Part shown: positions 54,134-62,313 of the stretch, piece after piece
How positions within the stretch are numbered: the stretch's first letter is position 1
How the letters are laid out: each line of letters begins with the position of its first letter
From: Burkholderiales bacterium GJ-E10
GTDB taxonomy: Bacteria > Pseudomonadota > Gammaproteobacteria > Burkholderiales > Burkholderiaceae_F
Direction of reading: 5' to 3'
Assembly: GCA_000828975.1 (NCBI GenBank)
Contig: AP014683.1
Location: 186,001-250,000 of the forward strand
DNA: 64,000 bases
Made by a program: the position numbers and the translations under genes
Notes under the pieces: model-generated
Told to the model about the DNA's origin: nothing
The model's database searches: none
Seen by the model: only the letters and a program-made list of their open reading frames with translations

Positions 54134-55574
54134 CTGAGATTTTCATGATGCTCTGGGGCGCGCCATTCAGCACGCCGCCCTTTTCGAGCCAGGATTGCGG
54201 TAAGGGATTTTCCAGGTGGCGAACCAAGCGGAACAGCATGACGCGTGTCGATTTGGCCGCCATCTTGCCGATCTCTTCCATGGAGTAGACGGTGCGTCGC
54301 TTAACCCGCGCTACGATGTCAGCGGCTTCCGACAGGGTGTCATAGCTTTCCACTACGCCGATGCTAGTGATAGCCCGCTCGTCTCGTGACCGATAAAACA
54401 GCACGATGGAGCCAGGCTCGATGTGCTTTGTTTGGGCATGACACAAGTACGCCATCTTGATGGCATTGCCGGCGGGGTTGGGTTGCTGAAACAGGGCCAT
54501 CTGAAGATCCATCGGCGATGGGTAATCGGGAAAGAGTATCCGATGATATGGTGGCTGAATCGGCACGATATACTTGGAAACCCCTGCGTCGTGGCGAAAA
54601 TGTGGGAAGTAGCGGCGCGCATAATCGAATGGCGATAGCGGGTCGGCCGGCGCGGCTACTGGATGCGGTTTGAGATATACCGCATCATGGTTCGTTGATC
54701 CAGGGTGATATCCGACTTTCGAGAAGCCGAAGTCCTCCAACATTTCGAACAAGAAGCGGTGCTCGTCTTCGTCGCCATGAATGAAGATGTGCTCGAGCCG
54801 ATTGATGCTCGCATGGCGGAAAGCCATCTTCAGGAACAGTTCTCCGATTTTCTTGCCCCGATTAGTCACGCCCACCTTGAAGGTTGCCAGCTTCAATGCG
54901 GCACCGGGCAAGGTCATGGTGTCGGTTATCGGCTCGTTGTCTTGGCGGTCATAGATGCAGATGCCGCCCAACTCGTTTTCTCGCTCCCAGTTTACCCAGG
55001 CATTGCGACCGGAACGAGCTTTTATTGCGAACCAGTCGTCAAAACCGGGATAGCGTGCGCGTAAGCTGTCGAAGAAGGTGCTCCGAAGCAGGGGAGACAA
55101 ACTGTACAGGGGGACATCGTCGATGTTGGGTAAAGAAACCGTTTGCCGTTCATGCAGCCGACGCAACAGATCCTCGGCCGTCTGGATGGTATAGACCCTA
55201 TCCACCAGACCGTGGGTCTTGGCTTTTGCGTGGATTTTTTTGTCCTCGGTGACCAAGGCATGGACCGCATCCAATTGAAGCGCATAGAGGATTTCATTGT
55301 CTGCGGCATCATTGCGGTCAACCTCTCCCTTGTTCCACGGACAGTCGGGGCGGGCAGATAAGGAGGTGTATTGGGCAAGACGCTGGATGGTCTGTTTGCG
55401 CCGCTCGATGTCGCCATCCTGGCGGATATCTTCTACGGATGCTGGGTGGTATAGCAGAGCATGGCCATGAGCGGTCGCCAGACGTACAAAATTGGCAAGG
55501 CTAGGCAGCAAAGGTCTTTTGGAGTCTTCCAGTGGGATAAGTATGTTGGTGTCCAGTAGAAATCGCATGCCCAT
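54096..55574 (-). CDS. PIN-GNAT-PUA-like fusion protein (putative RNA-targeting effector)
   Basis: A 492-residue three-part protein. Residues 1-130 are a PIN-like ribonuclease domain with LLDTNILIPLE (Asp8), SVEDIRQD (Glu48), NDAADNEIL (Asp89/92) and TEDKKI (Asp111). Residues 155-300 resemble a GNAT acetyltransferase with the cofactor loop VTNRGKKIGELFL (R-G-K-K-I-G) and FIHGDEDEHRFLFEML. Residues 340-490 look like an EVE/ASCH-type PUA fold (IEPGSIVLFYRSRDERAI, TSIGVVES). It is the first gene of a three-gene operon with ASCH and kinase-like partners. The order nuclease-acetyltransferase-reader suggests RNA or tRNA as target; that is inference. No classical antitoxin is visible. Confidence 0.72.
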   Translation of the reverse strand: MGMRFLLDTNILIPLEDSKRPLLPSLANFVRLATAHGHALLYHPASVEDIRQDGDIERRKQTIQRLAQYTSLSARPDCPWNKGEVDRNDAADNEILYALQLDAVHALVTEDKKIHAKAKTHGLVDRVYTIQTAEDLLRRLHERQTVSLPNIDDVPLYSLSPLLRSTFFDSLRARYPGFDDWFAIKARSGRNAWVNWERENELGGICIYDRQDNEPITDTMTLPGAALKLATFKVGVTNRGKKIGELFLKMAFRHASINRLEHIFIHGDEDEHRFLFEMLEDFGFSKVGYHPGSTNHDAVYLKPHPVAAPADPLSPFDYARRYFPHFRHDAGVSKYIVPIQPPYHRILFPDYPSPMDLQMALFQQPNPAGNAIKMAYLCHAQTKHIEPGSIVLFYRSRDERAITSIGVVESYDTLSEAADIVARVKRRTVYSMEEIGKMAAKSTRVMLFRLVRHLENPLPQSWLEKGGVLNGAPQSIMKISDDRFECILAHGR

Positions 55575-55875
55575 AGACTAGACCTCACCACTGCCCCGGA
55601 TCAGCGGTAACCATCTTGCTTTTTCCACCACACTTCCTCACTTGTTATTGCTTGCGAAACCCTATCGACTATAAGTTAAGCGCACAATTTTTATTCCGTA
55701 GTTCCGCAGTCAATCCAACGGCACGTCTCCCAACTCGCTGAACGGTAGGCGGTGGCCTGCGTGTCGCCAGTCGCGCCGCCCCGTCGATAATGTTGCCACG
55801 GACTACTACGTCGCGCACCTCTGTCGTTCGTGGCGCCGGTCCGCATGCGCAGATCCAACTTCGACATACGCGGCC
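55575..55875. other. Divergent gap upstream of the PIN-GNAT operon
   Basis: No gene. An AT-rich stretch at about 55625-55690 is the likely promoter of the minus-strand operon. Confidence 0.4.
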
Positions 55876-56022
55876 TTGACCCACGGAATGCCGGATTGTT
55901 ACACTGGGTTCCATGAATTCCTTCCTGCACGCCGCCCGAATGATTTGCACCACCGCAATGGTGGCGGGATAGTTCGCGCGCAACACAGGCCGACAAACCC
56001 GCCCCCGAGGCGGGTTTGTTTT
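55876..56022 (+). ncRNA. Putative short transcript with 19-codon ORF and terminator
   Basis: TTGACC (55876-55881), an 18-bp spacer and TACACT (55900-55905) form a good sigma-70-like promoter. A 19-codon frame MNSFLHAARMICTTAMVAG begins at 55913, about where transcription would start, and stops at 55972. A perfect 11-bp terminator hairpin follows at 55993-56019 with TTTT. The predicted RNA is about 110 nt. Similar compact promoter-ORF-hairpin units occur near prophages and islands; function is unknown. Confidence 0.45.
55993..56022 (+). terminator. Rho-independent terminator
   Basis: Stem ACAAACCCGCC / GGCGGGTTTGT (11 perfect pairs), loop CCCGA, followed by TTTTA on the plus strand. It ends the short transcript upstream of the PhzF gene. 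Confidence 0.85.
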
Positions 56023-56054
56023 ACCCGCTGGGGGCTTCTTGAAAGCCGGGCCCC

Positions 56055-56837
56055 ATGCGTATTCCTCTCTACCAGGTCGACGCCTTCGCGGAACGCGTTT
56101 TCGAAGGCAATCCCGCCGCCGTCTGCCCGCTCGACCGCTGGCTCGACGACGCGGTGATGCAGGCCATCGCTGCCGAGAACAATCTTTCCGAAACGGCATT
56201 TTTCGTTCAAACCGCGGACGACGGCGCCGACCTGGGCTGGTTCACCCCGCGCGCAGAGGTCGACCTCTGCGGCCATGCCACCCTCGCCAGCGCCCACGTG
56301 TGGTTTGCGCATCTGGGGCACGCCGGCCCGGAAGTGACATTTCACACGCGCGGCGGCGCCTTGTACGTTCGCCGCACAACGCATGGGTTGCAGATGCGCT
56401 TTCCGGTCATGGAAACGACGGCTGCGGCAGCGTCGGACGCGCTGTGCTCCGCGCTGGGAGCGCGGCCGATTCAAGCGCTGCGGGGTCGGGATTGGATCGC
56501 GGTATTCCACGACGCGCGGCAGGTCCGCGAATGTGCCCCGGATTTGGCGGCCGTCGCGCGGCTGGACGCGCTGGGCGTCGTAGTCACCGCCCCGGGCGAG
56601 GACTGCGATTTTGTCAGCCGTTGCTTTTATCCCTCGGTCGGGGTCGACGAAGATCCGGTGACGGGATCGGCGCACTGTGCCCTCGCGCCGTACTGGGCGC
56701 AGCGCCTTGGCCGCGACCGCTTATTCGCGCGACAGCTTTCGCGCCGGGGCGGCGCGATCCATTGCGCGATTGGCGGCGACCGAGTGCTGCTCGAAGGGAA
56801 CGCGGTGGACTATCTGTGCGGCGAAATCGTGCTTTGA
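56055..56837 (+). CDS. PhzF-family isomerase
   Basis: A 260-residue enzyme of the PhzF (diaminopimelate-epimerase-fold) family. It opens with YQVDAFAERVFEGNPAAVCP, has catalytic Glu46 in ENNLSETAFF, then GHATLASAHV and the second-lobe signature VDEDPVTGSAHCAL. Family members isomerise small acids; the substrate here is unknown, and phenazine genes are absent. Slightly short for the family but complete. It is followed 13 bp later by the PaiB-like gene. Confidence 0.87.
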   Translation: MRIPLYQVDAFAERVFEGNPAAVCPLDRWLDDAVMQAIAAENNLSETAFFVQTADDGADLGWFTPRAEVDLCGHATLASAHVWFAHLGHAGPEVTFHTRGGALYVRRTTHGLQMRFPVMETTAAAASDALCSALGARPIQALRGRDWIAVFHDARQVRECAPDLAAVARLDALGVVVTAPGEDCDFVSRCFYPSVGVDEDPVTGSAHCALAPYWAQRLGRDRLFARQLSRRGGAIHCAIGGDRVLLEGNAVDYLCGEIVL

Positions 56838-56850
56838 ATTGGAGAAGCCC

Positions 56851-57489
56851 ATGTACGTCCCGGAAGCATTTCGCGTCGAGGAGGCCCGCGCGCTGCATGA
56901 GCTGGTGAGCACGTATCCCCTCGGCACCCTGATCACCGCGGGGGCCAAAGGGCTGGAGGCATCGCCGCTGCCGTTTTTGCTTGATCGCGCGGCAGGCCGC
57001 AACGGCACCCTGCGCGCGCATGCGGCGCGGGCCAACCCGCAGATCGAGGCACTGCGTGCGGGCAGCGAATGCGTGGTGTTGTTCCACGGACCGCAGGGCT
57101 ATGTCAGCCCCTCGTGGTATCCGTCGAAACGCGAGCACCACAAGGTCGTCCCGACCTGGAACTACGCCGTGGTGCAAGTCCGCGGCCGCGCCACGGTGAT
57201 CGAGGACGCAGAACGATTGCGCGAGCTCGTCGCCGCGCTGACGACCGAACACGAAGCGCGCCGCGATCCACCCTGGAGCCCGAACGACGCTCCGCCCGAG
57301 TTCCTTGCGCGCATGTTGCAGGCGATCTCGGGAATCGAGATCGCGATCGACACAATCGAAGGAAAGTTCAAGCTGAGCCAGAACCGCGATCGGGCCGATC
57401 GCAGCGCCGTGGTGGCTGCTTTGGAGTCCGCTGATGATTCCCATCGCAACCCGGATCTCGCGGCATGGATGCGGAAGTTCGGGTCATGA
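56851..57489 (+). CDS. PaiB-like FMN-binding protein
   Basis: A 212-residue protein of the PaiB (FMN-binding negative regulator) family, with MYVPEAFRVEE, YPLGTLIT and the strongly conserved YVSPSWYPSKREHHKVVPTW, NYAVVQVRG; it ends in a helical IEGKFKLSQNR. ATG 56851 has GGAG 9 bp upstream. Probably co-transcribed with the PhzF gene. These proteins bind flavin; the regulatory label is historical. Confidence 0.85.
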   Translation: MYVPEAFRVEEARALHELVSTYPLGTLITAGAKGLEASPLPFLLDRAAGRNGTLRAHAARANPQIEALRAGSECVVLFHGPQGYVSPSWYPSKREHHKVVPTWNYAVVQVRGRATVIEDAERLRELVAALTTEHEARRDPPWSPNDAPPEFLARMLQAISGIEIAIDTIEGKFKLSQNRDRADRSAVVAALESADDSHRNPDLAAWMRKFGS

Positions 57490-57659
57490 GCAAACAAGAT
57501 GATCCAGGCGCCGATGGGCGCCGTGTCCTGTTTCTTCCCGGAGCCATCGGAGATCCGTCGTTCCGGCATGGGGTCGGGCAACGCCTGCCTGCCAAATGGG
57601 AGAAGCGCTTTCCGGGGTGGCCGGGTTTGGGGAACCAGCCGCCGGACTGGTTCCGCTGA
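57486..57659 (+). pseudogene. Truncated alpha/beta-hydrolase N terminus
   Basis: Fifty-seven codons read RRVLFLPGAIGDPSFRHGVG, then QRLPAKWEKRFPGWPGLGNQ, the first strands of an alpha/beta-hydrolase with its oxyanion-loop region. The frame stops at 57657-57659 before any nucleophile elbow. Its ATG overlaps the PaiB stop, so it was once the third gene of that operon. Confidence 0.65.
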
Positions 57660-58545
57660 TCTGGGAAGGTAACGGCGGCTGCACGCGGCCGCTTTGCGAC
57701 GGAGTGCGGATGGACCGCGAAGAGCCCGTAAAGGCAGCAGGCGGTCTCATCGTCCTGGTTCCCGCGGTGGCGAGCCTTCTGCTTTCCTCGTCGATGCCGC
57801 GCCAGCAAATGCAGGTGTTTTGCGCGCTCGGGATTCCCGCGGATCAGGCCGCAGCCCAGTGAATGCGGCGCAGGGTTTCCGACGGCGCAGGCGCCAGCCC
57901 ATCTCAGGCCATAAGCGGACGGCGCGATGGGAAGCCTGATTTCATACTCAGATGACGTAGACAATACGCGGAGTTGTTGACCCCATGCCCGATTAACTGG
58001 TATGGGGCCATTTTGCCGAATTCGCACGCGAGCACGGGGTTTATATCCCCGTCGATCGGGTCATTGCGGACGGGCGCATTCAGCGCGCCAACAGGCGCGA
58101 GGTGGCGCGGCCGCCTTTTGGCTCCGCGGCGAGCCCGCGTCCGCGCCGTGGTGCTGGAACCGAGTTTCGGTGTTCTCCGTTCGGTCGATTTGCTCTGCTG
58201 AGCCGCCCGGGCTCCGGCTGCGCTCGGCTCGCTTGGCAACGGTTCGCGCCGGATGCCTCTGCGTGACCATAAACGGCTTCCCCCGCTGGGCGGGTCCCCT
58301 CCATTTATCCGTCCCGCTTCGCCCTGCGGGTTCGCATTCGTCACGACCCCTTGCAACTCGCCGCCCTTCGGGACGCTTGCCGTCACCCTGGGTGAGGCGG
58401 CTCCGAAGAGCAGGTCAATCGACCGAAAGGGGAAATCATGATCACCGAAACCACCAGCACCACCAACAACGCGGGGTCTTCCCCCGCACCCCGCGAGGCT
58501 CTCCAAAGGGCAGGGGAGGTCACCGACAACAACGAAGGCGTCCTT
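57660..58545. other. Gene-poor leader region upstream of the CAP lipoprotein
   Basis: No complete gene. GAGTTGTTGACCCC at 57971-57984 repeats the core of the conserved plasmid element, here followed by an imperfect CCCCAT..ATGGGG repeat. AAAGGGGA at 58427 precedes an ATG at 58438 that is in frame with the lipoprotein, and a hairpin GCGGGG-TCTTC-CCCCGC sits at 58471-58487. Confidence 0.45.
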
Positions 58546-59541
58546 ATGAATCACATCCGCGTCATCCTGGCCGTTTCGCTTGTGGCCATCCTTACCGCTT
58601 GCGGCGGGGGCGGCGGTAGCTCCCCGACCACGACGGCGGCGAGCAGTTCCACGCCGACGACCACCGCCGCTCCGAGCGATGTCGGGACACTGACGACCCC
58701 GACCTATCCGGCCGGCTCGGAGGCATTGGCGGCTTTCAATCAGATCAATTCGTTCCGTCAGACCTGCGGCTTTCCCGCCTTGGACGAGAACAGCAAGCTC
58801 GATACGTCCGTGGCGAATCACTGGAATTACGTCAACCTCAACGGCGGTCCGAATGTTGTTGGGCATTACGAAACGTCCGGCAATCCGGGTTTCACCGGCT
58901 ACGACCCGGCCGCGCGCGCGACCGCGGCAGGTTATCCCCTCGCAACGGCGGGGGAAGTGATTGCTCCGATGACCACGAACGTCGGCGGTTCGTACGACAT
59001 TACCGCCTTGGCGAGTGTGCCGTATCACGGCGGGGTTCTGTTCGGGGATTGGGCGGAAACCGGGATCATCTACCAGCAGCTTTCTTCGAGCGCGGGAGCC
59101 TATTACGAGTTCATCGAAGACTTCGGCGATCAATCGAACGCTCCGGCTGCTCCGGCGATTTCGCAGGCCCCTTTGACCTATCCGTGCCAGGGCGCAACGA
59201 ACGTCGAACGCGAGAACCTTGCGCCGGAATCTCCGACCCCGTACGTCAACGGCTTCCCGGCCAACGATGCTCCTGGTTCTTGGGGGACGCCTCTCATTGT
59301 CGAGGGAAATCTTTCGGATTCCATCACGTTGAGTTCCGTCTCGGTCACGGGCCCGAGCGGCACGGTGCCGGTCAGCTTCTACGACTCGACCACCGACCCG
59401 AACCACGAGCTTTTGTCGTGGGAAGCCTTCGCAATCCCGAATGCACCCCTGGCCGCGACGACGACCTACAGCGTCGTCATCAACGGCGCGATCAACGGGA
59501 CGCCGTTCTCCCGGTCTTTCTCGTTCACGACCGGGAACTAG
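58546..59541 (+). CDS. CAP/SCP-domain lipoprotein
   Basis: A 331-residue exported protein. A lipoprotein signal with lipobox ILTACGGG (Cys about residue 20), a Ser/Thr-rich linker, then a CAP-like domain (about 60-210) with ALAAFNQINSFRQTCGFPAL, SVANHWNYVN, GHYET and AGEVIAP. A C-terminal beta-rich region follows (about 230-331, WGTPLIVEGNLSDSITLSSV). ATG 58546 begins the signal peptide; the in-frame ATG 58438 has a better ribosome-binding site and would add 36 residues. Extracytoplasmic; function unknown. Confidence 0.72.
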   Translation: MNHIRVILAVSLVAILTACGGGGGSSPTTTAASSSTPTTTAAPSDVGTLTTPTYPAGSEALAAFNQINSFRQTCGFPALDENSKLDTSVANHWNYVNLNGGPNVVGHYETSGNPGFTGYDPAARATAAGYPLATAGEVIAPMTTNVGGSYDITALASVPYHGGVLFGDWAETGIIYQQLSSSAGAYYEFIEDFGDQSNAPAAPAISQAPLTYPCQGATNVERENLAPESPTPYVNGFPANDAPGSWGTPLIVEGNLSDSITLSSVSVTGPSGTVPVSFYDSTTDPNHELLSWEAFAIPNAPLAATTTYSVVINGAINGTPFSRSFSFTTGN

Positions 59542-59611
59542 TTTTGGAGGATCGGTGGGTGTCGAAGCAGCCGCCGATCCATTGCAAATGCCGTCATCCG
59601 ACGAGGTGAAA

Positions 59612-60793
59612 ATGGCCCGTACTACCGTAGTTCGTGTTCCCGATGGACGTGATTTCGTCGAGTCCGGTTTCAGAAAATTGGGGGATGTTGCCTCGGAGAT
59701 GGCCAGCGTTGACCTGCTCGTGCCCGCGATGGCACTGGAAAGCATCCGCGAGCGGAAGCGGCAGAAAAAAGAGGAGGCCGCGCAGGCACTTGCTGCGACC
59801 GCGCCGGCCGCCCCTGCGGCGGCCATTATCAAGAAGCCTGCCAGGGCGCGGGCGCGCGCCGTATCGGTGTTCTCCGCGAAAGCGCTGGAGAGAGCCCGGC
59901 ACGACTGGAAGGAAATTTCGGACAGCCCACACCCACTACTGAACCAAGCAGCCCGCAATGACGGCTTTCGTTCTGTGCCAAAGATCCGGCCAGCGTTGAA
60001 GCGTCTCGATGTATTGCAGCAGGAACATGCAAACATGCGTGCGGTCATCGAAACGCTGCGCGTCGACTTGGCGCTCTCGAGCGCAATGCCTCGAGGTGAT
60101 TTTCGGGTTCGCCCGATTCTCCTGGTCGGCGATCCAGGTACAGGCAAGACCTACTTCGCGTTAAAAGTCGCCGAAGCCCTCGGCGTGCCGATGCAGAAGT
60201 GGTCTGCGGCCCTTGCGCAGGGAGGTTTCCAGCTCACAGGCAGCTCGTCGGACTGGCGAAACGGGAAACACGGTTTGATCCTCGACGTGTTCGCCAAGGA
60301 CGCGAGCGCGGCGCCCATGTTCCTGTTCGATGAGGTCGACAAGATCGGAAGCGATGACCGCTATCCGGTTGTGCCTGTGTTGCTCGACCTTCTGGAACAA
60401 AGCACGGCGCGCATCTGGCGCGACGAGTTCTTCCGCATGGAGTTCGACGTCAGCCGCATGATCGTCCTGATGACGGCCAACAGTTTGGATCGGGTGCCCG
60501 CACCGCTTCAAAGCCGTGTCGAGGTTTTCCACGTGCAAGCCCCCGGGCCGGCGCAGCGAACGCGGATGATCGAGGACGAGATCGAGCGGTTGAACCGGAA
60601 GACACGGCGCCGGCTGGAAATCGATCAAGCGGCCGTCAAGGCTCTGGCGATGGAAGCCGGGGACCTCCGCCAAACCATGCGCGCGGTTGTGGATGCCTTC
60701 GCGGCGGCGCTGATGGCCGGGGAGCGCGTTGTCGTACCGATTGATCCCGGCCAAGCTGGCCGGGATCGAGGCCAGCGGCCAGCGGTCCATTAG
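59612..60793 (+). CDS. AAA+ ATPase (Lon-like ATPase domain without protease)
   Basis: A 393-residue protein. An N-terminal region with a Lys/Glu coiled stretch and Ala-rich linker (about 1-100) precedes a AAA+ module with Walker A LLVGDPGTGKTYFALKVAEA near 172 and Walker B APMFLFDEVDKIG near 236. A sensor-1 strand MIVLMTANSLDRVP and a helical lid follow. No protease or other effector domain follows. ATG 59612 is preceded by GAGGTGA. A remodelling or mobile-element maintenance role is possible. Confidence 0.8.
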   Translation: MARTTVVRVPDGRDFVESGFRKLGDVASEMASVDLLVPAMALESIRERKRQKKEEAAQALAATAPAAPAAAIIKKPARARARAVSVFSAKALERARHDWKEISDSPHPLLNQAARNDGFRSVPKIRPALKRLDVLQQEHANMRAVIETLRVDLALSSAMPRGDFRVRPILLVGDPGTGKTYFALKVAEALGVPMQKWSAALAQGGFQLTGSSSDWRNGKHGLILDVFAKDASAAPMFLFDEVDKIGSDDRYPVVPVLLDLLEQSTARIWRDEFFRMEFDVSRMIVLMTANSLDRVPAPLQSRVEVFHVQAPGPAQRTRMIEDEIERLNRKTRRRLEIDQAAVKALAMEAGDLRQTMRAVVDAFAAALMAGERVVVPIDPGQAGRDRGQRPAVH

Positions 60794-61173
60794 CCACCGA
60801 CGGTTCGGTGGCCGATCTGCAAACGTCGCGATTGACCACCCCGGCGGAATATCGGATGAAACGGCGCGCCGATCAATCCGGCGGTCTCGTCGCAACGGAT
60901 TGATTTTGTTGGTGTTCGGTTGGTCGGCAGCAGCCCAGCCGAAATCGACATCAATAAATAGGGTTGCGATTATTGCGGTAATCAGAACCCCATTTTCGCG
61001 TCGTCGCAAAAATGCGACGGAATTTCTCGTCAATAAAAATTGACAGCGCGCTGGAATTGCAAGCAAAATAACCCTGCTGCGTTGCTTCGCAGCCATAGCC
61101 CACGGTAGTACGCCAAACCAAATTGTCCGCGTTTGGCCGAGCCCGCGGGCTTTTGTATTTCTGGCGAGAGAAA
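60794..61173. other. AT-rich gap with hairpin between AAA+ and NYN genes
   Basis: No gene. A perfect hairpin CGTCGCA-AAAA-TGCGACG lies at 61002-61019 in AT-rich DNA, and the palindrome AGCCCGCGGGCT followed by TTTTG at about 61139-61155 could terminate transcription just before the NYN gene. Confidence 0.5.
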
Positions 61174-61854
61174 ATGTCAATTATTACTGCGATCATGGTC
61201 GATGGGGGCTTCTTTTTGAAGCGTGTGCCGAAAATTTGGGGGAAAAAAACTCCTCCAGATCTCGCAAAAATTCTTCAGTCCATGTGCATGGCCCATTTGA
61301 CTACCAAGGCGCACGACGGCGACAAGAAGGCCGAGCTTTACAGGATCTTTTTCTACGACTGTCCGCCGCTTTCAAAAAAGGCACATCATCCGCTTACGGG
61401 TGCGGCGATCGATTTCAAGCAGTCGCCGAGGTCTGCTTGGCGACTTGATTTTCATAACGAACTTCGGAAGATTCGAAAAGTTGCTCTCCGGCTTGGTTAC
61501 CTCGACGAGCGAAACGCGAAATGGGGCTTGGATGAAGCCAAAACTCGTGGGCTATGCAGGGGGACTACGACGGTTGCTGACCTAACGGAAGATGATTTTC
61601 GGTACGACGTTCGCCAGAAGGGTGTTGATATGCGAATTGGCCTCGACATCGCTTCTGTGGCATTTAAGAAACAGGCTAACCAGATTGTCCTGGTTTCCGG
61701 GGATAGCGACTTCGTGCCTGCCGCTAAGTTGGCAAGGCGAGAGGGTATCGACTTTGTTCTCGACCCAATGTGGGCGCCAATTCGTGACGACCTGCATGAG
61801 CACATCGACGGGCTCAAATCAACTTGTCCGAAGCCAGTGCGACCGGTGAATTAG
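61174..61854 (+). CDS. NYN-domain (LabA/DUF88-like) putative ribonuclease
   Basis: A 226-residue protein of the PIN-like NYN superfamily. It opens with IITAIMVDGGFFLKRVP (metal-binding Asp), then KKAELYRIFFYDCPPLSKKA, KGVDMRIGLDIASVAFKK with a second acidic cluster, and IVLVSGDSDFVPAAKLARRE with the last catalytic Asp pair. All acidic positions appear intact. ATG 61174 is preferred over the longer frame. AT-richer than its neighbours, which suggests independent acquisition. Confidence 0.82.
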   Translation: MSIITAIMVDGGFFLKRVPKIWGKKTPPDLAKILQSMCMAHLTTKAHDGDKKAELYRIFFYDCPPLSKKAHHPLTGAAIDFKQSPRSAWRLDFHNELRKIRKVALRLGYLDERNAKWGLDEAKTRGLCRGTTTVADLTEDDFRYDVRQKGVDMRIGLDIASVAFKKQANQIVLVSGDSDFVPAAKLARREGIDFVLDPMWAPIRDDLHEHIDGLKSTCPKPVRPVN

Positions 61855-61916
61855 AGGTTCTCGGTGAAAGGGACCAGAAGCCGTTTGCATACGGTCGTTC
61901 TGCGCGCGCAGGAGGA

Positions 61917-61945
61917 AAACCGCCAACCCGAAGGGTCGGCGGTTT
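61917..61945. terminator. Terminator-like hairpin downstream of the NYN gene
   Basis: AAACCGCC / GGCGGTTT with an inner ACCC-GAA-GGGT stem, followed by TTT-poor sequence on the plus strand and TTTTCC on the minus strand. It could act in both directions, about 60 bp after the NYN stop. Confidence 0.6.
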
Positions 61946-62055
61946 GATGCAAATTTCCGTGTTTCCCGGAAATCATCGGGCGTCCGCAGACGCCGCGGTT
62001 TTGACGACAACCATCGCCGAGTCGAACGTCGGCCTCGTGCGCCCGGTGCACCGGG

Positions 62056-62313
62056 TCGCCAGATCAGACGGTCGTAAGGCGCGACGCGCGGTCGTCACAG
62101 GCCGTCGATCGCCAGGAAATTGATGCCAACCGGTTCGCGGCGGACTTGTTGATGCCAGAAAGTTTCGTCATAGAGGCGGTACGCCGCCGGCAGGAAAAGA
62201 AAGCGGATATCTCACCGAGCCAAATCATCGATGAGCTGGCGGCTGAATTTCAGGTCAGCCCCCAAGCGATGGAGTACCGGCTGACAAATCTCGGCATGTT
62301 CATTCCGCAGTAG
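62056..62313 (+). pseudogene. ImmA/IrrE-family metallopeptidase C-terminal remnant
   Basis: The frame reads VVRRDARSSQAVDRQEIDAN, then RFAADLLMPESFVIEAV, and ends in PQAMEYRLTNLGMFIPQ before TAG. This is the closing part of ImmA/IrrE proteins (pattern EANxFAAxLLMP and xxAMxxRLxNLG). The HEXXH-containing N-terminal half is absent. It lies just inside the proposed right end of the element. Confidence 0.7.

Noticed and set aside
57596-57862. 88-codon frame with a hydrophobic middle after the hydrolase fragment
   Set aside because: It overlaps the hydrolase remnant, has no recognised family and no start signal; probably decayed sequence.
57904-60147. 747-codon minus-strand open frame opposite the lipoprotein and AAA+ genes
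   Set aside because: Ser/Arg-rich mirror translation with no domain; the plus-strand genes have lipobox and Walker motifs.
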